Positions 36,277 through 45,129 of a stretch of 62,715 nucleotides of DNA are shown one piece after another (position 1 is the stretch's first letter; every line of letters starts with the position of its first letter). A program made the position numbers and the translations under genes. Origin of the DNA: an archaeon (lineage in GTDB: Archaea > Asgardarchaeota > Heimdallarchaeia > Heimdallarchaeales > Kariarchaeaceae); contig JAJRQD010000288.1 of assembly GCA_024280435.1 (NCBI GenBank), positions 1-62,715 on the forward strand, given 5' to 3'. Below the pieces are notes generated by a model. The model saw only the letters and a list, made by a program, of their open reading frames with translations. It was not told the origin of the DNA and did not search any database.

Positions 36277-37959
36277 TCTTTCAAATTTGTCATTGAAATA
36301 ATGTTTAACATCATCATAAGAAAAGTTCCATTTACCATTTTCAATCTTATCTGGAGGTAATCTAAAAAATTCACCTGCATCATTCTCAAATATACCCTGA
36401 TAATAAGCCCTACCTACTTTTTTGAGTAACTTTTCTCTATCTTCATTGGTTGATAAAATCTCAATCAATGTTATTTGTCTAATTTGTTGTTTATTATCAC
36501 TATTAATCTCAATTAATTTTTCAGTATTTATCTGTTGAAATGGGATACTAGTTAATGATTTCACAAATTCAGTATTAATATTCTCATCTAATATCTCATC
36601 AATTTTATTTATAAACTCAACATTTCCAATCTTAGCTAATTTTGGTTCTATTTCATCGATAGTGAAATATCTAGTTGTGGGAATTAAAAATAGCATAGTA
36701 TGCAGATTGAAGTTAATTTTTATTCTTTTAATCACTGAATAGAAATTATTCTTTTTTAAATAGTTATTCGCGGTCCTAATTTTAGAACTGTTAAGATTAG
36801 TTAAAATTGAACTTGGCATTGTTTTTTGCTGACTAATTATCTCATTCAGCACATTGATATGCTCTGGTTTTAATTTGAATGTACCAAGATTTTGGTCATT
36901 TACCGTTTCATCTGGTATTTTGTTTACTAATACCTGTTCAACAGCATTGTCAAATACTGTGATCCAAGAACTTTTTTCAGCTGAGAATGGAAATGAATTG
37001 AAGATTTGTTGTCGATCAGGTATTACAATGAAAGTTCTTACTTTATTCGAATTGATTGTTTTTTCTTTTAAAACTTTAAGAAAATCTGAAATTGGCACAA
37101 TATAGTGGACTAGATTTTTGTTAATCTCATCATTCAATGGCCATAAATTAATATGATATGGATCTGAGAAATCCTTCAGTAAATTCAGATGATTATTAGT
37201 TGTTGGAATCAGGTAGTAGAGATTAGTCATGTTTAGTTTCAGTAAATTTGGTACATATTCATCCTTGAGCAGTATGCCTAGATTTGATTTCAATTTAGCA
37301 ATTGTAGATGAGCTGATACTGATATTTTTTTTCCCCAGTTCAGCTTTTATATCTTTATTATTCCAGTATCTATTTTCAAGAACAATTTTCAGATAATCAA
37401 TAGCATTATTACTCACCATTACACTTTCTAAGTTATTGTAGAATATACTGTGCTCCATGAATAGATTTTCCTTATCATCAGCTGAAATGATTATATTGTA
37501 CAACTGCTTTGCATATTCAACATTCAATTCAGATCTTCTATGCTTTAAATTGGAATAGAACAGATGAAGATTTGTTATATTGCTTCCCTTTGTATTTTCA
37601 AACTCTCGCCAATCATATTCAAATTTATCGAATACTTTCTCATCCATATCCAATTCTGACTTTATTAATAATACTAGGAAACAAGAAGCACTCCAGCTAA
37701 AATTATTGTAATAATCTAGATGCATTATATCTTTAATAATTGCTCTTAATGCATGTAAATACCAGATATGATTTTTATCAATCAACATATCATGCATTTT
37801 GTTTATGATCAACTTGTTTTTCTTAATTTGTATCATTTTCAATGGGTCATCATTGAATTCTTTGGAGCCCCATGATATTTTGTTTAAAATAGTTTCATTA
37901 TCAAAAATTTTGTAAACAATTTTATTCAATTGATATATTGCTGTATCGAGAGAATACAC
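36271..37959 (-). CDS. Unknown protein with two HTH-like modules
   Basis: 562 residues. Two regions look related: about 215-265 (NKDIKAELGKKNISISSSTIAKLKSN, then LTNLYYLIPTT in the next strand) and about 375-435 (INVLNEIISQQ, SSKIRTANNYLKKNNFYS, then HTMLFLIPTTRYF). Both have a helix-turn-helix-like segment followed by an L-x-x-LIPTT strand, which resembles archaeal Lrp/AsnC-like double modules of transcription regulators. The first 190 residues are helical and unassigned. It converges with the receiver-longin gene with overlapping stops. It follows the ArsR-like gene at 38052 in the same direction (92-nt gap). I do not recognise the family. Confidence 0.6.
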   Translation of the reverse strand: MYSLDTAIYQLNKIVYKIFDNETILNKISWGSKEFNDDPLKMIQIKKNKLIINKMHDMLIDKNHIWYLHALRAIIKDIMHLDYYNNFSWSASCFLVLLIKSELDMDEKVFDKFEYDWREFENTKGSNITNLHLFYSNLKHRRSELNVEYAKQLYNIIISADDKENLFMEHSIFYNNLESVMVSNNAIDYLKIVLENRYWNNKDIKAELGKKNISISSSTIAKLKSNLGILLKDEYVPNLLKLNMTNLYYLIPTTNNHLNLLKDFSDPYHINLWPLNDEINKNLVHYIVPISDFLKVLKEKTINSNKVRTFIVIPDRQQIFNSFPFSAEKSSWITVFDNAVEQVLVNKIPDETVNDQNLGTFKLKPEHINVLNEIISQQKTMPSSILTNLNSSKIRTANNYLKKNNFYSVIKRIKINFNLHTMLFLIPTTRYFTIDEIEPKLAKIGNVEFINKIDEILDENINTEFVKSLTSIPFQQINTEKLIEINSDNKQQIRQITLIEILSTNEDREKLLKKVGRAYYQGIFENDAGEFFRLPPDKIENGKWNFSYDDVKHYFNDKFERL

Positions 37960-38051
37960 TATATTTAATTTATTTATTTGCTTTAAAAATCAATCAATTT
38001 TTTCACATAAAAAAATATCTTGTTTTAAATAAATTTGAATTTCTGTATAAC

Positions 38052-38897
38052 TCATTCAAGCCAATCTTTCTCTTTTAGTTGCTCAACGTATCTCTCTATG
38101 ATATAACTGTCCATATTCATAAGGTGCGATAGATCTGCAGAGCAATGTTTCCCTAAACATGTAATTGCACGTAGAATTACCCTATCCTCATATGTTAAAC
38201 TCTGATGTGCCTTCAATATTGTATCTACAACTTCCATAAAATCATTTTTTATTGAAAGTAGGTTCATCATCTCTTCTTCCATCTCTTTTATTTTGTTATT
38301 TGATTTTTGAACTGTTTCATATATGGAATAAAAAGCTGCTTTGAGTTTATCAGTACCAATTTTTTCTAATTCTTTCTTCTGTTTATTTTTTTTATATTCT
38401 GATATCTCAATTAGTTTTCCGATGATAGTTTCTGGGTTCTCATTATTCTTCCAATTAACCATTGTTTTTTTAGGTACCAAATATTTTAGAGTGTCTGATT
38501 TTTCTTCTTCTTTAATTACCTCTGCTTCACCATCATTAACTGTTAATATATGATTATGAACAAAATTCGGATAAATATGGAAAAATAAGCCTACTTTTGC
38601 ATCAACTTTGTATAGTGTTGCTTCACCTCCTTTATGTCCAGAATGAGATGTTTTAGTCTTTTTTCCAGCACTAATTAATTTAAGACCACCTTTATTATCT
38701 CCTCCGAGATACTTTAGATGTCTATGTATTGCTGGAGTACTGAGATCTAGTATTGATGCAATTCTGTTACCATAATTATGTTCACAGGCTATTAATCTTA
38801 ATACTTGACGTCTAGTAACATTATCTATAACATCAAATAATGGATGATCTATCTCGCAGATTTGTTTAATATTCTGTGAATTATCGTCTGTACTCAT
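38052..38897 (-). CDS. ArsR-like winged-helix transcription regulator (paralogue of the 54430 gene)
   Basis: About 281 residues. The N-terminal HTH (FDVIDNVTRRQVLRLIACE, GNRIASILDLSTPAIHRHLKYL) is of ArsR type, followed by HSGHKGGEATLYKVDAKVGLFFHIYPNFVHNHI, which is closely similar to the gene at 54430 (YSGHKGAKATIYEITANMGLFFGIFPNFIHSQV). A helical segment and a second small HTH-like region (YEDRVILRAITCLG, DLSHLMNMDSYIIERYVEQL) close the protein. The frame begins at 38930; the Met at 38897 aligns better with the paralogue. A perfect GTTATTAAC lies at 38920-38928, the same motif as in the tusA promoter. No metal-binding cysteine pattern is seen. Confidence 0.75.
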   Translation of the reverse strand: MSTDDNSQNIKQICEIDHPLFDVIDNVTRRQVLRLIACEHNYGNRIASILDLSTPAIHRHLKYLGGDNKGGLKLISAGKKTKTSHSGHKGGEATLYKVDAKVGLFFHIYPNFVHNHILTVNDGEAEVIKEEEKSDTLKYLVPKKTMVNWKNNENPETIIGKLIEISEYKKNKQKKELEKIGTDKLKAAFYSIYETVQKSNNKIKEMEEEMMNLLSIKNDFMEVVDTILKAHQSLTYEDRVILRAITCLGKHCSADLSHLMNMDSYIIERYVEQLKEKDWLE

Positions 38898-38919
38898 AAT
38901 TATATTTTGTAAAACGGTA

Positions 38920-38928
38920 GTTATTAAC
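38920..38928. promoter_or_regulatory. GTTATTAAC motif at the regulator gene start
   Basis: The 9-bp element GTTATTAAC lies within or just before the start of the ArsR-like gene, 23 nt upstream of the preferred ATG. The extended form ATGTTAATAACTA, read on the minus strand, is identical to a site upstream of tusA (about 48413-48425). It could be an autoregulatory site, or a site for the paralogous regulator. Confidence 0.4.
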
Positions 38929-39022
38929 ATTGCGTAATCTATTAAAATTTTTACATATTTTAGCTAGATCATTTAATTTTTCAATTATTATTGCAATGTG
39001 AATAATTACATCTATAATACTT

Positions 39023-39901
39023 TTACAGTATTCTTGATATATTTTTCTCTTTCATAAGAGTATCAAATTGGATTAATTCATAGATTATTCTCTGATTTGC
39101 CTCTGAATTTATTCTTTCAATGAATTTTTTAGCAGGTAGTCCAATTTTATTGGCGATAATTTTTACACCTGATAGATTAGTTTTCTCAGCTACTTTTTCA
39201 ATTGAAAGTAAATTTTTGACTGATAATGGTCTATTTTGATCTATATAGAAAATACCATCTGCTTTGTTATCATCATATTCAATGGTGAATGGTACATAAA
39301 CAGGTTTACCTCTCTTTGGAATATGTTTCAGTCCATATGATATATCCTTACCCTTTATGGCTGAGTAGTACTTCAAAACAGATAACATGGCTTCTGGGTT
39401 CTTTATCTTTTTATACTGCAATTCAGATAGAATATCAATTCTGTATGAATTATTATATCTTTTTACAGGTAAATTCAACTGTTCAGCCTTGGAAAAGTTA
39501 TAATTTAGAAGATATAATAATTGAGATGTATCTTTTTTGTTGCATACAAAGGCTTCGTTGGTAACTGTACTCTTTATCCCTTTCTTCAGTTTTGTAAGAC
39601 TTATTCTATCAGTCTCCACCAGATTACCAATTTCTCGTTTTAGTTCTAATTTAGTATTCTTATATGTTAGAGTGTTATCTAATATTTTACTACTAGCAAA
39701 ATATTTAGCAAAATCATTGATTGATTTATTCTGAAAATTAAATTTACCTTTTTCATAATTATTAGAATAATCCTCAATAATTGTTTTGTCTATTGTCTTA
39801 TTGACAATATTGTGTCTTTTAATGATACCTGATGAATAAACTTCATCAGTAATTTTATTTTTGTCAAATCTCTCTCTTGGATGCATATTTTCAACCCGCA
39901 A
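39023..39901 (-). CDS. Unknown protein, alpha/beta C-terminal half
   Basis: 292 residues, basic and Asn/Lys-rich. The first 130 residues look helical and low in complexity. The second half has alternating strands and helices with Asp/Lys-rich positions (YVPFTIEYDDNKADGIFYID, PLSVKNLLSIEKVAEKTNLSG, VKIIANKIGLPAKKFIERIN). That order is loosely like a nuclease-type fold, but no catalytic motif is certain and I do not assign a function. It lies at the head of a leftward group with the ArsR-like and HTH-like genes, next to a 950-bp gene-poor stretch. Confidence 0.55.
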   Translation of the reverse strand: MRVENMHPRERFDKNKITDEVYSSGIIKRHNIVNKTIDKTIIEDYSNNYEKGKFNFQNKSINDFAKYFASSKILDNTLTYKNTKLELKREIGNLVETDRISLTKLKKGIKSTVTNEAFVCNKKDTSQLLYLLNYNFSKAEQLNLPVKRYNNSYRIDILSELQYKKIKNPEAMLSVLKYYSAIKGKDISYGLKHIPKRGKPVYVPFTIEYDDNKADGIFYIDQNRPLSVKNLLSIEKVAEKTNLSGVKIIANKIGLPAKKFIERINSEANQRIIYELIQFDTLMKEKNISRIL

Positions 39902-40544
39902 CTCCTCAAACCCATATAGCTCTCGCTAATACAGGTAAGAATGAATAAGACTACATTTCAATTGATTAGTTCCAGCTATTATTGAAACATAGCACCATGT
40001 TTTCCGGAGATCAGAAGTAACCACACATCTTGATACCGTCACATGGATTTAATAGAAGATAAAATCTGTTTTTGCTTTATCTTCAAAGGTAAAACTATAA
40101 TTTGTTTTCTTGTATTAATACTTATCCTAAGTTTAAGCAATATCATTGAAAAAAATAATCTTGCTTATAGCTAGTTGTATTTTCCTAGATATAGTTATTT
40201 AAAGTAAAAAAGGAATATAATGTATTTTAGGTTATAATTTGATTTTAGTTTCAATATAAAAGTCTTTTCTAGTTAAAGTTTACAGGTATATGAAATATGA
40301 AGAGATAGAAATTGAGTATATATTTAATTTGTATAGTTTGCTTAGTGCAATTTTTCATTCTTTCTAACTGGATAAGTTAGTCTTTAGGGGTTGAGTAATA
40401 ATATTTTGATAAAGCGCTAATTGCAGTATCAAGCTGTGTGGTTAATTTTATACTGTTTTTTTAGTATAAAAGTTTTAGACACAGAGTGGTTTAAAAGTGA
40501 ACAATCAATGTACAAGCACTCTATTGATATAATTACGGGGTAAA
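39902..40544. other. Gene-free AT-rich stretch
   Basis: I see no convincing gene, RNA or repeat in these 640 bp. Several TATA-like blocks are scattered (such as ATATAGTTATTTAAAG near 40188) but none clearly serves an open frame. It may be the decayed remains of genes or a mobile element next to the unknown gene at 39023. Confidence 0.4.
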
Positions 40545-40700
40545 TTAATTGCATGAGCTAAGTCGGTATTCCATGCTTTTATACCTCTGGCTATGCTTAT
40601 CAAGTGTAAAATACCTTTTATTACCGATTTTTTTTGATCTGTTATACAAATTCTCCATTTGTTCAAGGTCGTCTAGTATCCATGTATCAAATTTTTCCAT
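40545..40700 (-). CDS. Possible small protein, 51 residues
   Basis: An ATG at 40700 opens a 51-codon frame with a balanced, charged composition (MEKFDTWILDDLEQMENLYN at the start, KHSQRYKSMEYRLSSCN at the end). A good TATA-like ATTTATATCA sits about 27 nt upstream, the distance seen for leaderless genes here. The product would be helical. Nothing in it is recognised. The 150 bp to the end of nadE hold no other feature except two copies of TCCGAAAGTATT (40747 and 40821). Confidence 0.4.
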   Translation of the reverse strand: MEKFDTWILDDLEQMENLYNRSKKIGNKRYFTLDKHSQRYKSMEYRLSSCN

Positions 40701-40850
40701 AATATAATTATTGCTTGAATTGATATAAATGTAGTGAGAGAGAGGTCTCCGAAAGTATTAGTACGAGAATACACAACTGGTGCATGGAACCATTACAAAA
40801 TATATTTCCAAAAAATACAGTTCCGAAAGTATTCTATCACAAATAATAAA

Positions 40851-42563
40851 CTAAGCACGAAATGGTGTGGCAACAGGGACAATCCTACCCATACCAAAAG
40901 TATTCTCTGTAAGCTTGACTGTCTGTACCATCTGAGCCCTTTTGAACTCACTTCCCCTCACAAGCTTTGAAATTCGCTCAACCAGAATATAGTCATAACC
41001 AAATCCCACTATCTCTTTTGATGTCAGAGAGTAGTCAATCATCAATTCAAGTATCTTATCCAACTTATCATATGGAGGCAGAGAATCACTATCCTTCTGA
41101 CCCTCCCTCAACTCTGCTGATGGCTCTTTATTAATCGTTCTCTCTGGAATTTTCAATGCAGGGTAATTATCATTTATATATCTTGAAACCTCATATACCT
41201 CAGTCTTGTACAGATCTCCGATCAGATTCTTAGCACCTGCTGTATCTCCATACAACGTACAGTATCCAACTGCAATCTCTGATTTATTTCCAGTAGATAT
41301 CAACAAAGAACCATTGAGATTTGCAAGATACATCATAATCACTCCACGTATCCTGGATTGAATATTCTCATCTGCCAATGAACCTACCTCTTTGATCATA
41401 TCTCCAAGAGTTATATTGAACTGCTGATGAATATCATCAATTGTGAAGCTAAGAAATTCTATCCCCAGATTATCTGATAATTCTCTTGCATCATCTTTAG
41501 AATGCTGACTAGAATATCTAGAAGGTAAACTCACTCCAACCACCCTCTCGGGTCCTACTGCATTAACACATAATGAAGCTGTTATTGCAGAATCTATACC
41601 CCCGCTAAGTGCAACAAGTAATTTACCATCAAAACCTATTTTATTGAGATAGCCTGTTAAATTGAGTGTGATTGCCTGAATTAATTCCTCCTCCTTTGGT
41701 AACTCACATATCTTCAGATAATCATCTTCAACTCCTGATACACTGAATATCTGATCAGAATTAAAATAGAATAATCCCTCTTTGAAAGGTGGTGCCGCAA
41801 AAACTAACTCGCCCTCCTTGTTGCTGACAATAGATCTACCATCAAAAACAACCTCATCAATAGCACCAACCTCATTAACATAGATAAAAACAACCTCATT
41901 ATTACCAGCATGGTTTTTTACTATCTGCAATCTTGAAAGTGACTTTTCCTTGACAAATGGGGATGCTGATATATTAATAATCAATTCTGCTCCTTTTTTA
42001 CTAAGATTCTGCGTCACATTTGTATCTCTATGCTCATATTCTCCCCATTCATATATTGGTAAATGAGACCACATATCCTCACAGATCTGTACACCTATTT
42101 TTAATCCAAATAATTCAACGATGCCAGAATCTGGATCATCATTCAGAATATTTGATACAAATTGTCTTTTTTCCTGAAATATACCGTAATTTGGTAATAA
42201 AGTCTTGTATATTTTTTTTAATATTCCATTCTTATCCAACACAATTGCTGCGTTGTAGTACCGTTGATATGACCTTTCAAGTACATCATCAACCGGGATT
42301 GGTGCACCTATTATTACTTTGATATCTGTTCTAATTGATTTAAATATCCTATCAATTGACTTTTCAACCTGTAATGAAAATTCACTATAGTACAACAAAT
42401 CCATTGGTGAATATCCTGTGATAGTCAATTCAGGAAAAATAATTAAATCTGTGTTTGATTTCTCTGCCTCTTTAATATACGATATTATTCGTTGTGTGTT
42501 CCCTTCAATGTCTCCAACTGATGCATTGAATTGACAGATTGCAATAGTGAAATTCTCGTGCAT
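40851..42563 (-). CDS. nadE: NAD+ synthetase, glutamine-dependent
   Basis: 570 residues, the usual size. The N-terminal nitrilase-type glutaminase (about 1-270) has the Glu-Lys-Cys triad: IIFPELTITGYSP, YKTLLPNYG and GVQICEDMW. The C-terminal NAD synthase domain has the PP-loop LVALSGGIDSAITASL and STGNKSEIAVGY. It makes NAD+ from deamido-NAD, ATP and glutamine-derived ammonia. Many archaea have only the ammonia-dependent form, so this is the bacterial/eukaryotic-like fused type. It is divergent from the DtxR-type regulator with 245 bp between. Confidence 0.96.
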   Translation of the reverse strand: MHENFTIAICQFNASVGDIEGNTQRIISYIKEAEKSNTDLIIFPELTITGYSPMDLLYYSEFSLQVEKSIDRIFKSIRTDIKVIIGAPIPVDDVLERSYQRYYNAAIVLDKNGILKKIYKTLLPNYGIFQEKRQFVSNILNDDPDSGIVELFGLKIGVQICEDMWSHLPIYEWGEYEHRDTNVTQNLSKKGAELIINISASPFVKEKSLSRLQIVKNHAGNNEVVFIYVNEVGAIDEVVFDGRSIVSNKEGELVFAAPPFKEGLFYFNSDQIFSVSGVEDDYLKICELPKEEELIQAITLNLTGYLNKIGFDGKLLVALSGGIDSAITASLCVNAVGPERVVGVSLPSRYSSQHSKDDARELSDNLGIEFLSFTIDDIHQQFNITLGDMIKEVGSLADENIQSRIRGVIMMYLANLNGSLLISTGNKSEIAVGYCTLYGDTAGAKNLIGDLYKTEVYEVSRYINDNYPALKIPERTINKEPSAELREGQKDSDSLPPYDKLDKILELMIDYSLTSKEIVGFGYDYILVERISKLVRGSEFKRAQMVQTVKLTENTFGMGRIVPVATPFRA

Positions 42564-42739
42564 TCAATTCACTATCTCAATCACGTTTTATTAAATTAAT
42601 TTCTATGTGCTATATATAGTGTCGAACAATAAATAAATTCACTATCAAATAGATTATTTCAAAATTGAAATTTGATTAAAAAAAAATCTAATTTTATTAA
42701 TATTCGATTTATTGAATTAGTATCAATTCTATACCCTCT

Positions 42740-42755
42740 ATTCGCCAATACGAAT
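42740..42755. promoter_or_regulatory. Palindromic operator candidate upstream of the DtxR-type gene
   Basis: ATTCG-CCAATA-CGAAT, 16 bp with 5-bp arms, lies about 17 bp upstream of a TATA-like TTTTAATTA (42772-42780) and 54 bp before the regulator start. It has the same arm sequence and spacing as the two palindromes before the FTR1 iron permease (9753 and 9806). It is probably the regulator's own operator (inference). Confidence 0.55.
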
Positions 42756-42808
42756 GAATTAAGACCGCGTGTTTTAATTAGTATGTAAAAAATAGACATA
42801 CAGATTAA

Positions 42809-43288
42809 ATGTTTGATAGTAATATTGATGCTGAGATCACGTCTCTATTCGGAAGGGAGCTCAGAGGCAAATTAAACGATGCATTACTTCTTATTCTACT
42901 AACAGAAAATAAACTTGATAATAATGATGAGTTTGGAATGACAACCCGACAGATGGCTGATTTCTTAGAATTACCTCAGAGTACAATTGCCACAGTAGTT
43001 GCAAGATTAGTTAAAAAAGGATTAGTAGAGCATAGTAAAGGTAGACCCGTAACAATCTCACCCACAGGTGTAAAAATTGGAAATGAGATGATTAGACATC
43101 ACCGATTGTTAGAAGTTGCACTGGTTGATCAATTAAAGCTATCGCATGATGATATGCATAATGAAGCAATTAAACTGATGCTGATTGTCAATTGTAAAAC
43201 TATAAATAAAATAGCTGATAAATACAATCACCCATCAGAATGTCCTGGAGGCTCACCAATTCCAGATTCCCCACTATGTTCTAGATAA
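42809..43288 (+). CDS. DtxR/MntR-family metal-dependent transcription regulator
   Basis: 159 residues. The N-terminal winged helix (TTRQMADFLELPQSTIATVVARLVKKGLVEH) is followed by the DtxR-type dimerisation/metal-binding domain: MIRHHRLLEVALVDQLKLSHDDMHNEA and the closing HPSECPGGSPIP, which matches the family's C-terminal CPxGxPIP. Metal-ligand candidates are the His pair in RHHRLLE and Glu/His around HNEA. It lacks the SH3-like domain of long DtxR proteins. Upstream lies a palindrome shared with the ftr1 promoter, so a role in iron (or manganese) homeostasis is likely. It binds DNA when loaded with Fe2+ or Mn2+ in known relatives. Confidence 0.88.
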   Translation: MFDSNIDAEITSLFGRELRGKLNDALLLILLTENKLDNNDEFGMTTRQMADFLELPQSTIATVVARLVKKGLVEHSKGRPVTISPTGVKIGNEMIRHHRLLEVALVDQLKLSHDDMHNEAIKLMLIVNCKTINKIADKYNHPSECPGGSPIPDSPLCSR

Positions 43289-43499
43289 CTGAAATTATAT
43301 GTAAGCATACTCTGAAATAACTATTAGTTGAAAAATAAGCATTTGGTTTGTTGGTCAATTCTATATATATGCGTAAACCATGCAATAAAACAAAATTAAT
43401 GTCTTTTTTTGTGTTATAAATCATAGATAAATAGGGATGATATTTTTTGTTCTATTCTTCTCGTTAATTGTTTTTATAATAACATTTTAAGCATAAATC

Positions 43500-44471
43500 A
43501 TGAAGCCTGTTTTTATGTACAATCATGTAAATCAATCAATATTGTTAAAGATCAATAGGTTGGTACATTTCTGGATATTATATTCGGTAACCATTACTTT
43601 TACTTTATTTCTTATATCCGTAGATTTAATGGTTGGAGCACTGTCAGCTAGTTTTCTAGTATTTGCATGGTCTGTTGTTCTGTTCTACACAATCTATGAT
43701 CTTAGCTTTAGTTTTGATGATGTGATACCAGATAGTTCAATCTCTATAAATCGTTTTATGCATAATCTGAGCTATTTATTGACTGCAATGGTAACACTGG
43801 TAATTACATCTGTACTGACTGGTCTAGTTCGACGTTCTTTCCCCGATATACAATTACAAACTGTATACTCACTTAGTATCTATTTTACAGTGGCCATTCT
43901 TATGACTACTTTTGCTATAAGGGGTGGAGTTCAGTTATTATACCATCCCCGTTATTTTACTATGGATATGCCAAAGAACCGTAGGGAAAGTCTTGTCACT
44001 ATTCTACATTGGCATCAATGGTTAGCAGTGCTTGCATTGCTTTATCCCTTTCTAGTACTGATATATGTTGTTGAGAGTAGTTCAAGTCCAGTTGTTATAC
44101 TTTGGTGGGAAACCACTCGATTTTCAGCTTTATTTCTCTTTCCTATTATTTTTTTATACAGTGTTTTCATTATCTCTCTACATATTTATTCAGGTACCTC
44201 TGGATTGAGGGGTATGTTTATCGTAAATTTATCAAAGAGATATACAATTGTTTACGTATTAATTCTTATAATTTTGATGTCAGGATATTTTATGACATTA
44301 ATAGTGGAGATCGAGTTTGGGTTGGTTATGATCCTGTTTGGATTGTTGGTACACATTACACTCTCATTTTTGATTAATAATTCCAGATCTATTGAGCTTG
44401 TATCTGTGGATAGTATGGAGCGAGTTTACAAGAACGATGAATTTGCGGTTTTCAAATCTTCAATTTTATAG
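43500..44471 (+). CDS. Eight-helix membrane protein of unknown function
   Basis: 323 residues with about eight membrane segments (starting HFWILYSVTITFTLFLI) and no recognised transport motif. The loop HPRYFTMDMPKNRRES between helices 4 and 5 is the only polar stretch, and HWHQW at the start of helix 5 could bind a metal or heme (speculative). The C-terminal 30 residues are cytosolic. It is 211 bp downstream of the DtxR-type gene in the same direction, but with its own AT-rich promoter region. Confidence 0.6.
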   Translation: MKPVFMYNHVNQSILLKINRLVHFWILYSVTITFTLFLISVDLMVGALSASFLVFAWSVVLFYTIYDLSFSFDDVIPDSSISINRFMHNLSYLLTAMVTLVITSVLTGLVRRSFPDIQLQTVYSLSIYFTVAILMTTFAIRGGVQLLYHPRYFTMDMPKNRRESLVTILHWHQWLAVLALLYPFLVLIYVVESSSSPVVILWWETTRFSALFLFPIIFLYSVFIISLHIYSGTSGLRGMFIVNLSKRYTIVYVLILIILMSGYFMTLIVEIEFGLVMILFGLLVHITLSFLINNSRSIELVSVDSMERVYKNDEFAVFKSSIL

Positions 44472-44673
44472 GGATGGCTTAACAGATTATGATACCAATT
44501 TGAAAAGGCCCTGATTAATGATTTTTCAGTAAATATTCTTGAGTAATTAAGTTCCTTTGATATTGTCTCAACCTTATTGTGAGAATATATAGATCAAGTT
44601 TTTTTATCAGTTTGAAAATTTTCTATTTCCAAATCAATTGCTTTATTAGATACAATTTCTCTTGTTATTCAAT

Positions 44674-45129
44674 ATGAGGAGAAATACATCAATTTCACAG
44701 CGCTGGGAAGCTAAATTCGTAGAGAAAACGAAAAATTACGCCAGAGTGGCTGACTGCTCAACAACTCAGTTCACGATTGATGCGATAACTCTTCTTGGTA
44801 ACCTTTTAGAATTTGATATTATCATAGAGATGGATAACCACGAAAGGATTGATTTTATTAAAAAAGCATTAATAGAGTACAATAATATTCATAAAGATGA
44901 AAATAATAGAATTATTCCTAGTAAAAGTAAGAAAAAAGCTGATCGGATCAGAGAATATCTGATTAACAATCCAAATCACATATACTCCACAAATGATCTT
45001 GCAAAAATACTTGATATCAATCAAAGCACTGTCAGAACATACGTTGCCAAATTAGCTAATGATCTTGATTTCAAATTATATGAGGGTAGGCCAAATAAAA
45101 TCGAATTTATAGGATCTATTTCTTTTTAG
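44674..45129 (+). CDS. Small winged-helix / HTH protein
   Basis: About 151 residues. The C-terminal half is an HTH: IREYLINNPNHIYSTNDLAKILDINQSTVRTYVAKLANDL, with a short wing ending the protein. The N-terminal half is helical and basic, and includes RVADCSTTQFTIDAITLL. The frame is open from a TTG at 44662 but the ATG at 44674 is preferred. Its 3' end overlaps the convergent surface-protein gene by 14 nt. Probably a local transcription regulator; the target is unknown. Confidence 0.65.
   Translation: MRRNTSISQRWEAKFVEKTKNYARVADCSTTQFTIDAITLLGNLLEFDIIIEMDNHERIDFIKKALIEYNNIHKDENNRIIPSKSKKKADRIREYLINNPNHIYSTNDLAKILDINQSTVRTYVAKLANDLDFKLYEGRPNKIEFIGSISF

Noticed and set aside
40741-40850. Possible fragment of an rRNA or tRNA (CCGAAAGTATTAGTACGAGA)
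   Set aside because: It does not fold or align convincingly with 5S, 16S, 23S or tRNA; TCCGAAAGTATT simply occurs twice.
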